Assembly: GCA_037039685.1 (NCBI GenBank)
Contig: JAWNGF010000001.1
Location: 2,232,001-2,296,000 of the forward strand
Reading direction: 5' to 3'
DNA length: 64,000 nucleotides
Source of the DNA: Ceratobasidium sp. AG-K
Taxonomy: Eukaryota; Basidiomycota; Agaricomycetes; Cantharellales; Ceratobasidiaceae
Below, piece after piece: positions 22,826 through 33,826 of the stretch (positions within the stretch are counted from its first letter, which is position 1; each line of letters starts with the position of its first letter). The translations under genes were made by a program, and so were the position numbers. The notes beneath the pieces were generated by a model. It saw only the letters and a program-made list of their open reading frames with translations, ran no database searches and was not told the origin of the DNA.

Positions 22826-24052
22826 TGTCGTAGCCTGAGGATTGGGGTTGAGAGAAAGATGTGTATAAGATATCTTCCGATGTGGCTGAATGTGTTTTCG
22901 CGACTGTCTTTTAAGTCGTGCATAAAGTGACGGATACTATCGCCTACACGCGGTACTCTAGTGAACGATAAGAAGAATTCGTAGGTTTGGACATCTCCCA
23001 TAAGGTGAATTCTGGCGAATGTCATTTCAGAACGAGGCTACAGTGTCTGAGTTCATTAAGGCTTGTGAACGATAAGCCTCCCGTGACATGTTGGCGACCC
23101 AAAGTAGCCATCCGCGTGAGCAGTGTAGGTACGCGATTAAGAACCCGGAGATACCGCATAGATTCGCCATGTGCCAAATTGGATTCGCGAGCAAGATATC
23201 GCCAAAACAGAGAGGATTCCTCAAGCCGATCAAAAGTCCATCTGCTCGCGGCCAAGCGATATGGAAGTCGAAGTGAGATCTACCAAGCCAGGCAAGAAAT
23301 TTCTTGGAATCCTGGTTCGTCGCATGGTTGAGTAGACAGGTCTGTGTGGCGGTCTGCAACAGGTCTGCCGTTATGCTGTGACCAGCTTAGTGACCGTCAA
23401 ACGAATTGACATAGCCCGGAAGCCAGCGAAGACGCGGCATTGGCTGGGGAAAAGCCCCAGCGCTTGGTCTGGTTCCGTACAACATAATTGATCTATAACC
23501 CCGAGTCGGATAGTGGTCAGCGGCAAGAGCATCCATGATGTTGATTACACTGACACGCACGTAGTAACGCCGGGTTTTCTATTTTGGCTATCATTATCTT
23601 CCGGGATGTCATGCGACCCGTTTTTCATCGGAAGTTTTGTTATTGGTAAAGCAGTCCTACGCCATTTTAGGCTCGAGAAATAAATCTCGCGCATACACTC
23701 ATGAATGGTAATGGACACACGAGGAGCGCATCCCATCGCCACCGTACCCAAGGCCATTTCTGCGAAACCAGGATAGACTTCACATAGAAATTCGTATATA
23801 GCCTTTGCGAATGGCTGCTTGCAATTGTCAGTAGCCCAAGCGAAACACACCACAACTCGTCGATGTTACCTAGGGCGAATAGCTCGGGTAATAAATGAAT
23901 TCGTGCCCAGGGCTATATGCATCGCAATCAAAAACCCATGGGGATAAAAAGAAGTCGAGAACGAATGCAATTCATTATAGTCCCTGGTTACATGATAAGG
24001 CGGCCAATCAAGCAGCTTGGTTCAAGCTTAAGCCAGCTTTATTTTTTGCAAC
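22826..24052. other. Intergenic region between M43 copies 1 and 2
   Basis: 1.2 kb between two tandem protease genes on minus, so it carries the promoter of copy 1 and the 3' flank of copy 2. Several open frames of 60-115 codons overlap on both strands, but none shows a recognisable domain, and no further protease fragment was found. Confidence 0.35.
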
Positions 24053-25177
24053 TCAGACGTTAATGCCACGGTAGGTCGCAACCTGCGACTTGATGCGGGC
24101 AATCTGGCCGGCGGTAAACTAAAGGAGGTTATGAATTGTATGCGCTGTCATTTATGATATCGGGTACTTACCTCATACATGCAGGAGTCGTACGAGTAGT
24201 CCATGTAGTTGTGGATACTGTGAATGTGTTTAGTTCGAAAATCACTGATAAATCATGTAGTACTCACGGGTCGACGCCTCCGCCAGAGCAGGTGTCGCGG
24301 CCGGTGGGGCAGCCGGACGCAGCAGACGCCTCTGGAGGGGTGTCACTGACAGAGTCACCAGCGCCGGAGCAGCCACCCTGGAAAGTGTGGTAGAGACCAA
24401 CCCAGTGACCGACCTCGTGAGTAAGAGTCTTGCCCTGGTTGTAGTTGGCAGTGCTGCCGCCGGGGACGGAGGAGTAGAGCACAACCACACCATCGTCCTT
24501 GGGGTTACCAGAGTACGACGAAGGGAAGGTGGCATAACCGAGGAGACCAGCGCCAGAACCAGACTTGAAGCCGACAGTGTAAACGTTGAGAGCAGCAGCA
24601 GTGCCCTTGCGAAGTGCGGTCTTCATGGCAGTCTGGTAAGAAGTGCTGGGTCCCGCAGAGTTGAACCAGTTACTAGGGAATGGGGGTATTAGATTGAATG
24701 TCACAATACGATAACTTGTTACCAACTCACGCATTGGTCGTACGATCAGTGCCCGCAAGAGTGAAAGAAAGTCCGGTCCCGGAGTAGTGGCTGTTCAGGG
24801 CTGAGATAGACGAAGTAATCTGGCTATCGGGGACGTTGCCTTGGGCGAGAGCTGTCGTTGCTTGTAAACTACTAAACAAACGACCGGAAAGCTACTACTC
24901 ACTGGTGCCAGCTTGAATGACGTGCCAGTAGACTTGGATGGTCGCGGCAAACGTAGAGTCCGCCTTGAGAGAGATCTTGTTGGCAGCGAAATGCGCTTCA
25001 GCCGCAGCTACAAGCTCGGCGCTTTAATCAGGTGTAAGTCGCTCGTCGCAATACAAGTCAAACCGAGTCTCACCTGGGCTCATTGCCGCAAGTCCTAGCG
25101 ACGGTGTGATTGTAATAGGGGGCGGCCAAGACGGCGCTGAGACCAAAGGCGAGGGCAGAGAATACAGAGAACAACAT
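24053..25177 (-). CDS. Secreted M43 (pappalysin-like) metalloprotease, copy 2
   Basis: Extracellular zinc endopeptidase of the same tandem family. The start at 25177 ([20 protein letters not shown]) gives a classical signal peptide; the longer upstream frame is Ser-rich leader and unlikely coding. An intron joins CGNEPS to [14 protein letters not shown]. The catalytic region is almost uninterrupted: [60 protein letters not shown] with all zinc ligands, [15 protein letters not shown], then [11 protein letters not shown] and a final [10 protein letters not shown]. The N-terminal Cys is conserved in all three copies. Stop at 24053. Likely role is degradation of external (host, prey or litter) protein; no specific substrate can be inferred. 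Confidence 0.9.
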
Positions 25178-25776
25178 GGCTAGTAGGGCTAATTGATCGT
25201 TGAAACCCGAGGAGGATGAGGAGGTAGAGCTTGACGACGATAGTTTAAATAGTCGTGAGCAAGCCAGTGCCTTAATGAGGTCCAAGTGCTAGTAAATTAG
25301 CTTGCCATACTTGCACGAGTACACACATGGTCACTATCAGAGGGCATACGGACGATCCATATGGCAACAACGCACGTCTTGCATTGCATTTACTGTACGT
25401 CGACTTCTCAGGTTGCCTAGCCGAGGCGGGTTCCTTTCTTGGGCTGGGGGGTGACAGTCTGGATCAAACATGCAGGTACTCTAGAAGTCGTCTCAAGGGG
25501 CCAAGGCAGGTCCCCAGTGGTTGTCTGACAGGTTGGCGTATGGACGAGGAAGCGCGTTTGATGAGAATGTAATAATTAGTAAGCATTTTGCTTCCGTTGC
25601 TCATGTGTGACCGCTATTGAGTCACAGATTCTAGTTATTGGAAACGATGAGATTGATGAAGCATAATGATAGCACTTCTGAAAACAGCGCGATATCAGTA
25701 TGTATGCGCAATATTCAGTGAAACGCCTATTAACAGGCCTATCCAAATGTTACTAGAACGGTAACTAAAGGTTGGC
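25178..25776. other. Intergenic region between M43 copies 2 and 3
   Basis: Promoter region of copy 2 and 3' flank of copy 3. A polar open frame on plus (25327-25572) shows no domain and is probably chance. Confidence 0.35.
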
Positions 25777-26898
25777 TTAGAGGCCGCGGTATGTGGCAAT
25801 CTGCGACTTGAAACGGGTGATTTGGCCGGCGGTAAACTGTTCAATAGAATGAGTCGATACACATTCAATAATCATTGGGTCTAGCTTACCTCGGTCATGC
25901 ATGAGTCGTAGGAGTAGTCCATGTAGTTGTGGATACTGTAGCCACGAGTGCCGTTAGTTACTAACAATGTGCCCACGTTTATTTGTACTCACGGGTCAAC
26001 ACCTCCACCAGAGCAAGTATCACGACCAGTGGGGCAGCCGGATGCGGCAGACCCCTCTGGAGGGGTGTCGCTGACATAGTCTCCCGAGCCAGAGCAGCCA
26101 CCTTGGAAGGTGTGGTAAAGACCGAGCCAGTGTCCAGTCTCATGGGTCAAGCTCTTTCCCTCGTTGTAGTTGGCCGTAGAACCGCCTGGCACAGAGGAAT
26201 ACAAGATGACCACGCCGTCGTCCTTGGGGTTGCTCGCGTATTCTGATGGGAAGGTGGCATATCCGAGAAGGCCAGCGCCAGAGCCTGATTTGAAGCCGAC
26301 AGTGTACACGTTCAGTGCCGCCGCGCCTCCTTGACGCAACGAAGTCTTCATTGCGGTTTGGTATGAAGTGTCAGGAGCTGCAGAATTGAACCAGTTGCTT
26401 TAAATGAAACAGATTAGATAATAATTAAACTCTGCTTCCGAACTTACGCATTGGTGGTGCGAGTAGTACCGGCGAGCACGAAAGTCAGACCGGCACTAGA
26501 GTAGTGGGCGTTCATGGCAGAGATCGAGGAAGTAATCTGGCTATCTGGAATGTTGCCCTGAGCCAGTGCTGATTTCAAGGGGCAGACACTCAGCATTTAA
26601 AGTTACAGCAATAATACGAAACAACTCACTAGTGCCGGCCTGAATAACATGCCAATATACGCTCACTGTCGTAGCAGCGGCAGACACCTTGGCAGAAACT
26701 TTGTTGGCGGTAAAGTGTTCTTCAGCAGCAGAAATCTTCTCGACGCTGTCTCATATCGTTAGTCGGTCAAACAGCGAACGAATTCATTGCATACCTAGGA
26801 GAAGTTCCGCAGAGGCGCGGGACCGTGGCATTGAGATGAGGCACAGCCAGGACGGAGCTGGCACCAAGGAGGAGAGCAGAGATGACAGAGAATAACAT
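25777..26898 (-). CDS. Secreted M43 (pappalysin-like) metalloprotease, copy 3
   Basis: Third tandem member. It starts [20 protein letters not shown] (signal peptide) with the propeptide Cys in PRLCGTSP. Catalytic blocks are [75 protein letters not shown], then [11 protein letters not shown] and a final QIATYRGL. The zinc motif is intact, with Thr in place of Val after the catalytic Glu, a change outside the ligands. The exon pattern equals copy 2, so these two are the closer pair. The product ends three residues earlier than copy 2. Stop at 25777. Confidence 0.9.
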
Positions 26899-27992
26899 GG
26901 TTAGGCCGTTGATGCTGAGACGAAGGAGTAAACCGACTTGAGGTTCAAAGTACGTGCCGTTGCTCGCATTTAAGCTTGAACACTCGGAATCCTACCATAA
27001 GAGTAGCATGTGAGCGCACTGCCGATTTCTCACCATTATCAGGTTTCCCACAAGCAAGAAGCACTACCCCGAGTCCAAAGGTAAGTATATGCGCACAAAG
27101 AAGCTCTATATGGGTTGTCGGCTGATGTATATGACGCCGGTCATAAGCCGGCCATTGCAACGAGCACGCGTGGGCGCTTCGTAAGATATTTATAGAATCC
27201 CGCTCACCTGCTTCAAGGTTGATCCATGCGACAAAAATAACTGTCAGATTACTTGAAGGTAGTCGACTAAAAATAAATGGTCAGCCTTGGCGAATAATTG
27301 GTTATGGAATTGATCGACGGTCGAGCAACCACTTGCTATCTTACACATGTCCAACCAAGCATCATGTAGCCTTGACGCGGCGTTCGGGAAGTACACAACG
27401 CGGGAATTCGATCGCTTTATAAAATACCTTCAAAAGTACCACCACGGCAACCAGTACCCTCATGGTACCATAGGAAGGTTTAATGACGGACGGGGTGTGT
27501 GACCGTTACATCACACTCACCTGACCGGTCATGTTAGTGAGTCACGCCAGTAAAGAAGCATTTACTATTTAGTATTTGCAGCGCGCGGTACGGCAGATAA
27601 GGCCAGGCTTCCGACATGTTTGCCAGCGTTCGCGAAGTAAAACCGTACGGACTGCCCGCATGCATGGGCTTGGCATGCCATGAGCTCTGCATGTCACGCG
27701 CACCTTTGTCGGACAGTTAGCATGTGCGTCGCCGACCGGCGTTGGGTTTTCCCCAGGAGATGGCGAAAGAAGCAGAGCCGAATGCATATAATTTGCTGGA
27801 GAGCAACTGTTGCCGCAAAATCCCTTATTGTGTTTGAAAATGTGAATAATGCGATTTGACTCGGAGTGTGATTCATTCATCCAAGTCCGGTATAGATCAT
27901 CAAGTAACCCCCAATGGAATTTCTTGCGGGCGGAAGTGTGAGTCGAGCGTTGGACAAACAATCAAGTCACGTACATTTCACGTCCAAACATA
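26899..27992. other. Intergenic region between M43 copy 3 and gatC
   Basis: 1.1 kb with the promoter of protease copy 3 and the 3' flank of gatC. A 130-codon open frame on minus (27569-27961) directly downstream of gatC has no recognisable motif and is more likely 3' UTR or chance. Confidence 0.35.
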
Positions 27993-28496
27993 TCACGATG
28001 CTTTGGCGCCGCGAGATCTAGGCGCCGTCTCGACGACATACTGTCCTTCGACATGTTTATGGGCGTGTTGCAACAATACTTGGCCGTGCGCCTCATCAAG
28101 GTGATTTGCATGGGGCGCATCCAAGTCAATGCCTCGGCCATCGGCCCAGATTCGGCTGTCCGGTATGTCGGAGTCGTCGCGGCCGCCCAGCGGTGAAGTG
28201 TCAACAAGCTTCACGGCCTCGACCAGTCGCAATAATTCTTGAATTTCTAAACGCAGTGACTCCGCAGCGGATGTGCCGGTTTCTGGCGGTCGAGCGCAGC
28301 GAGTCGGTGCAAACGAGCAAGTGTGCCATTGGAAAGTTCGGGGGCAGGGATATGTGGATAATAGCTTTCCGACAGACCAAGTAGCATGCAAAGGAACACC
28401 CAAGTCATCAATCACATCGGCCGGTTTTTGGCGGCACGATGCGCGAATAGAGAAAGACCGGCCGGTAATGCGCAGCGCCGTGAGTCGTTTTAGCAT
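27993..28496 (-). CDS. gatC: Mitochondrial glutamyl-tRNA(Gln) amidotransferase subunit C, with two opposite frame slips
   Basis: Small subunit of the GatCAB complex that converts Glu-tRNA(Gln) to Gln-tRNA(Gln) in mitochondria. The start at 28496 (MLKRLTALRITGRSFSIRAS) gives a basic presequence; upstream Met codons at 28565 and 28556 are open too. The C-terminal helix ESLRLEIQELLRLVEAVKLV matches GatC. Between about 28290 and 28348 the genomic frame is out of register. The conserved helix (ELSNGTLARLHRLAALD) is read only in the neighbouring frame, entered by one extra base in a GGG run at 28347-28349 and left by one missing base at about 28288-28290. As written, the frame stays open but encodes about 20 altered residues. 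An assembly error and a true compensated frameshift are both possible. Confidence 0.72.
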   Translation of the reverse strand: MLKRLTALRITGRSFSIRASCRQKPADVIDDLGVPLHATWSVGKLLSTYPCPRTFQWHTCSFAPTRCARPPETGTSAAESLRLEIQELLRLVEAVKLVDTSPLGGRDDSDIPDSRIWADGRGIDLDAPHANHLDEAHGQVLLQHAHKHVEGQYVVETAPRSRGAKAS

Positions 28497-28829
28497 CGGA
28501 AGATTGGAGTCGGCGTGTGGCGGTGCCTCACGTGATGTTTGTTCATGAATCACCATCCCTGCCACGCGAAGACTCCCCCATCATTGCCACTGGCGCCGCC
28601 CGCCGTGTTGCTCACCTCCCGACTCTACCCTCCACACAAATATATTTCGCCATGGGGAAATGGTATGTTGAAACGTACTGTTTTTAAACCATAACTCACT
28701 CATTTTTATAGGTCACCAGCTTACTACGATGACTGCTCCACATGAAGTTCCGGAGTTTAACGTGAGGAGGCCTGTGCACTGCGCAGCACCAAAAGCTTAT
28801 CCTTGGCTAGATACAACTCCGTGGACAAG
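28497..28829. promoter_or_regulatory. Divergent intergenic region between gatC and an unknown plus-strand gene
   Basis: Separates two divergent genes. It contains an ATG at 28652 followed by a splice-like GTATGT..ATAG segment. The frame after it meets stops but then runs openly into the next gene, so a 5' exon of that gene may lie here. Confidence 0.35.
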
Positions 28830-30127
28830 ATGCGTAAGCTAAAAGTCGAAGACGACCTCGTGGATTTGAATCCAGAACCAAGGATAACACATGAGCAATT
28901 CATACAGGTAATTAATGCTTCACCGTACGGCGCCGATAGCTAACCGCCTTTGGACTTATTCAAGGCCCTAGATGTCACCGACTCCTTTACGCAGCGGTTA
29001 ATCGAGATACTGGTACAGGTATGACTCGCCCGCCATGGTCTATTCGGTCTTCCATAATGGGTGCTTCTTAGGAAGTCGCCGCTCGCCGCCACAGTAGTAG
29101 GACCAATCGGGGCAATGCACACTCGACGGCCGCCCACTCTGCCCGAACTGCTAATGCTCTGCTCGCGCTCTCTGAACAATGCCGGGGACCAACGACATCA
29201 CTTCCGTTACGGCGAAGCGAATTCTTATTCGGGACTCACGTGTGGGACGCGGAAAGTGAGGGGACAGAGGAGGCGGGTATGGACGAGTATGCACCGGAGC
29301 CCGAATCGATGTTGTTCGGAGCTCAGCCGTCGTTGACGTTGGGGTCGCGGATTGGGAGTAGTTTGCGTGATGGTGCTGGGTCGTCTTCCTCATCACAATG
29401 GAGACCTTTGGACTTGATATTCTCACCTCCCAGTCGACCGCTCGAAATTCATTCTCCTCCACCTCCACCTCCACCAGCACCTTCAACCCGTCCACACGGA
29501 AACTTATTATCATTGATGTCGGCACGGAATCCTTCCCGCCAATCATTGCTGCGACGCCCCGCTTCGGCTAGCAGTGTAACCTACTTCCGCCCCCGCCAAC
29601 GCACTGCAGACTTTGAGGCACAAACAGAGCGCCTGCGTGAACGGGCTAGAACCAGGGTTCTGGCCGATTACGCGCGCGGCGAAGGCTCAAGCGCGAACGG
29701 GAGCCAAGCACCGCCCGAGAGCTTTGCGCGGAGAGACAGCGGGGCCCAAAGTGACGATGAATCAGACGCTCGACTTACGCTTCCCCCGCCCGCCCCTGTC
29801 CCCGCACATGCACACGTCCACTCGCATAATACCTTGCGGCGAGTCACGAGCGAACTGTCCACGCTGGACCGGACCCTCGAGACACACCGTCGAGAGTTGT
29901 CGGCTGTACAAGAGGATTTCGTAGCCCGTTTCCGGCGTGGTGTATCTAATAGCTTTGCACCGATCGACCATCGTTCTCCATCCCCGATCCCCGGCCCGTC
30001 TTCGTCATCTCAGCCAAGGGAATCGCTGCGCGCGGCACTGTGGGGGACCGGTCCGAGAGACCAAGACGGCCTCCCGACGCCGCGGTCCCTCACACCTGAA
30101 TCAGGCGAGCGCGGACCCAGTGCGTGA
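28830..30127 (+). CDS. Unrecognised Ser/Pro-rich protein with a short coiled-coil
   Basis: I do not recognise the family. The start at 28830 gives MRKLKVEDDLVDLNPEPRIT and HEQFIQALDVTDSFTQRLIE, interrupted by two introns ending near 28964 and 29071. Then comes a long disordered part with HSPPPPPPPAPST, an Arg/Ala-rich segment (EAQTERLRERARTRVLADYA) and a likely helical stretch LRRVTSELSTLDRTLETHRR that could be a coiled coil. The last ~80 residues are Ser/Pro/Arg-rich, ending GERGPSA at 30127. No signal peptide or membrane segment. The same frame is open upstream of 28830 back to about 28762, so the true start may be further 5' in another exon. Confidence 0.6.
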
Positions 30128-30732
30128 GTTCGTCGGCAGATTTAAGCTTCTCTTATCGACAAATCGAACCTCCGAGGTCGATTAGGGGGCAGCAAGTGCA
30201 TTCCAAGTCCGCCGGTAGTTTACCTCGCCTTACCTTTGTTTCGTCTCTTGAGCATTGGCATTTGTAGTTTTGCGATACATCTAAATATTAAGAACTTTTT
30301 GCATTGATCCCCATATCAATCTGAGCAATCTGTATGGTTGACCCCTGTGGCAGTGCTTGGGCATGATCAACTGATATTGGAAATTCAAAGTTGCTCCCAG
30401 TTTCGACCGTCGTTTTATAGTGATTGGACTTGCAAAAGTAGGCTTTCATTGCACAAATATTGGAAGGATAGGTCACGCTAACGGATGGTGTATAATGTAG
30501 TGCCGGTTACATACAGACAGTGCGTCCAATTCGGTGTTATCCAAGCTGGGAACATTCTCTCACCATCGCCTCGTCCTCGCACCATATGCGCGACTTTTGA
30601 ACGACATTTTTGCTCTGGGTTTCTTCATATTCGTCAACACTGGACTCGGCGCGCGTCCTCATCTCGGCATCTACATCTCGCCGCATATCGTATCTGCCAT
30701 GTCAACTCCTGTCTGCTTTTCGCCACAGAGAT
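30128..30732. other. Intergenic region upstream of the GRIM-19 gene
   Basis: Includes the presumed promoter of the complex I gene. A 62-codon frame on minus (30288-30476) reads like ordinary protein but has no recognisable domain. No repeats seen. Confidence 0.35.
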
Positions 30733-31616
30733 ATGCCCCCTCCGGGCGGGTTCGAGGCCATCAAGTACAAACGTTCACTTCCATTCCGTGGGCCAAGCGG
30801 AGCCGTGCTTCTTGGAGGCATCGCCGCGGTGTGTGCTTATGGGTTCTACAAAGTAGGACAAGGCAATCTTGAACGCAGGTAAGTAAGCTAGGCGCTTCTC
30901 TTGAGATTCGCCCCCTCGGTGCTTTACTAGGCAGCTCTGCCCCGCTACATTCGAGTAGCCAAAAGTCGGGGCGGCGGCCATCGGATGTCCGAGCGACGCT
31001 TATCTTGCGCGATTGATTTTGCAACGGCGGTGGCTCTCGCTCAATCGGTGCAGCTTTGTTTGGCCGCCTGACCCGAGTCATTCTGTCATTGACTCGGTTA
31101 CTGACGTGTATGATGTATGTAGGGAGCTGAAGCGCGAGAACACATGGGCAAGGATTCACTTGGTCCCATTGTTATTGGCCGAGGGCGACCGTGATGCGTA
31201 CCGCCGTGAACAGGCGGCGCTTGCGCGCGAGAGGGAAATCATGAAGGATGTCAAGGGCTGGGAGGTAAGTCACTGTTTCATCCTGGTGATCACGTGCAGT
31301 TGTGGAGGTGTGAGGTCGGGCTGAAAACGCGAGAATGGTGGTTCTCCTGTGGCACATATCAGCGGGGAGATCGGGAGAATGACGCAATTATCGGACGAGT
31401 GCGGGGGTCCGGTCGGCTTACGGGGCGGGGTAGCTGGATGGATGGTTAGCACGGAGTGGGATCTGACAGGGGAAAGCGCGATCGCGAGCGCTGGTCGAGA
31501 TCTGCAGATCACACATTTGGCGGGAAAAGCTCATTGTTCCTCTGATATGGCAGGTTGGGAAGTCGGTGTACCACAACACCAAGTACAAGCCGAACGAGAC
31601 GATCGTTGTCATCTGA
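30733..31616 (+). CDS. NADH:ubiquinone oxidoreductase accessory subunit GRIM-19 (NDUFA13)
   Basis: Accessory subunit of mitochondrial complex I, anchored in the inner membrane. Three exons (30733-30878, 31123-31264, 31554-31616) join to a 116-residue protein. The start MPPPGGFEAIKYKRSLPFRG is diagnostic. The single membrane helix follows (GAVLLGGIAAVCAYGFYKVG), then QGNLERR/ELKRENTWARIH, LVPLLLAEGDRDAYRREQAA and EIMKDVKGWE/VGKSVYHN, ending NETIVVI. Total coding length is 351 nt, in frame across both junctions. The two introns (244 and 289 nt) are several times longer than most in this window. Family and model are both secure. Confidence 0.95.
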
Positions 31617-31893
31617 CCAGTGATTACTGTACTTAGAGAGTGGAATGTGAGCCAACCGGCTATGGCCGGGAGTGTTTTAGGTCCTGGGGAGAGTGGCTGG
31701 GGGAGAAAGCAGGCACCCATAAGCACAAACACCCCTAGGGCGGGATTAGGCTCTTGGGGAACGAGAAACGCGGTGCACACGTAAGCATACAGGGTCCAGG
31801 CGGCTGGAGTGTCCGGGATCTTGGGCGCGACCAGTTAGGGGCAAAGCTATCCTGGGGCTGCGAGCGGGCTCCCGCGCCGTATTAAAGAGAGAG

Positions 31894-33826
31894 ATGCGCA
31901 TTCGATTCCCCCGCTTTGCCCCCGTTCGCGCATTCCCTATGGACCACTTCGGCCCTTCTCGTGCTGCTCGTGCTTTCAGCAACTTTGACCAAGGCTGGTC
32001 GTCGCCCTCTGCCATGTTTGACATGGACAACCTAGCCACCGACACACTAACCGCTGACAACGTAGCCACCGACAACTCGATGATGTTCCACATCGACATG
32101 GAACCGTCCCAGCCTCAGCTTCCCCGTACGGGCACGCTTGACGGCTGGGTCGATCCCATCGTTGCGTATACCAATTTCCCCCTCGAGGACGAGATCGATC
32201 CCGCGCCGGGCAACTTTTGTCTCGATGATCCCAACAATTTCAGCGGCTCGCCCTCGTCGTGGGACATGAACTCTGCCTTCAATATCGACCCGCCCTTGAC
32301 GCCAGAAAGCCCTTCGTATAGCGCTGATTCGTTTGGTATCTCTCCGGGCCAAATCACACCGTTCTCGCCGCATACCCCCATTGCCTCGTCATTCCCTGAG
32401 CATCCGTTTACCATCGGGTCAACCCGTACTCGCTCGAGCGGCCGCGTTCCGTTCAAGCGCACCAATACCCATTCTCATTCCCTATCGCTTTCGTCTCAGC
32501 TGCGCACATCGAATGTCCACTCCCCCCAGCCACGACCGACCATGCATATGCGCGCCATGTCTCACTCGGCCGCCATGCTCTCGCGTCCGGTTAACATTAC
32601 GATGAGCCCCCGCACGCTTCGTAATAGCACTCTTGATGCGGCTTTGGCCCAGACCGAGACTCCACTCCACTTCCACCATGTCATCGCCACCCCCTTTTCG
32701 TCGTCTGCCCCTTCTCACCCGGCGCCAATCTCCGGCAAATTGCGCCGAGACTCCACCCCCGGGGACAAGGTGCAAAGTGAAGACGATGATTCCGAGCGGA
32801 AGGCCTCTCCCGAGCGCATCTCCGAATCAGGTATGGAGTATTTCCATTCCTGGCTCATAGCGCCCGTAATCTATCGATATTTATGGATTGCTCATTTCCT
32901 CCTATTATTATAGCTCCGCCTACTCGATCCCGCTTGCATCCGCCCAAACAAGCTCCTTCGACATGGCAGATATTCTTCACCGAGTATTTGCAGAACTACA
33001 AGTCGACCAATCCGGAGCGCAAGCTCAACGTTTCGCAAGCGGCCAAGGACGGCGGCGCCGCATACAAGGCACTGACTACCGAGCAGAAGGAGGTGCGTAG
33101 TTTCACATGGCGCGGAAGCATTTCATTAACGCTTTTGATAGATCTACAAGCGCAAGGCTCGGATCGCCAAGGAAGAGTACGAGCGAGAGCTGGCCGCGTG
33201 GCAGCGGATGCTCACCCCCGATGACATCCGTGCGGAGAACGCCTTTCGTTCCGCCCAACGCAAGGCCGGCAAGTCGCGACGCTCGAACTTGAAGGATCCG
33301 AATGCGCCGAAGAAACCCCTCTCTGCATATTTTATGTTCTTACAGTGGATTCGCGCCGATCCCGCCCGAGTTGAGGACGTCTTTGGTGACGAGACTGAGA
33401 CTACTCGCCAGAGTGTCTTGGCCGCCGCCAAGTGGCGTACGCTCAGCGACGACGAGAAAAAGGTGAGCGCTCCGTTCTATTTTCAGACTTGAGTTGACAC
33501 TCTTTTAGCCCTTCCTTGCTCAGGCCGAGCGTGAGAAGCTCCAGTACGAGACTGCTCGCAAGTTTTACGAGGAGCGCACGTCTGGCGTTGCCAACCCGAG
33601 CCTCTACGCCGGCAGTGGATACATGCAGTTCAGCAGTGGCAGTCCAAGCCGTACCGACGCCGAGTCGGTCGAGATTCCGCACGGTCGTCGAGGATCCTCT
33701 TCTCGAAGCAAGCTTGCGGGCGGGGCTGCTTTTGGCGCGCTCATGCTCACACCAGCCGTGTTTGACGAGGAAGCCGTAGCTGATGGTGACATGGACGATA
33801 TGTTTAACACTTGGCATCACACGTAG
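31894..33826 (+). CDS. HMG-box transcription factor with two HMG boxes
   Basis: Probable nuclear DNA-binding regulator. The first ~300 residues are disordered, rich in Ser, Pro, Thr and acidic residues, with DPPLTPESPSYSADSFGISP and a Ser-rich region (THSHSLSLSSQLRTS). A first HMG box begins KQAPSTWQIFFTEYLQNYKS and includes NVSQAAKDGGAAYKALTTEQ. A second reads DPNAPKKPLSAYFMFLQWIR and SVLAAAKWRTLSDDEKK/PFL, with the classic NAPKKPLSAYF entry. Between the boxes is a basic linker (RKARIAKEEYERELAAWQRM). The protein ends DDMFNTWHHT at 33826. Four exons. The start at 31894 has a purine at -3; the Met at 31939 is an alternative. Two boxes resemble mitochondrial TFAM-type proteins, but no presequence is visible and the long acidic N-terminus favours a nuclear role. 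Confidence 0.85.

Noticed and set aside
27569..27961. 130-codon minus-strand frame below gatC
   Set aside because: No motif and Cys/Arg-rich random composition; treated as 3' flank.
28652..28760. Selenocysteine read-through at the TGA after YYDDCST
   Set aside because: Selenoprotein machinery is absent from nearly all fungi, and a second stop (TAA) follows within 20 nt.
30288..30476. 62-codon minus-strand frame with ordinary-looking protein sequence
   Set aside because: No domain, no splice partner and no supporting context; too short to call a gene from sequence alone.
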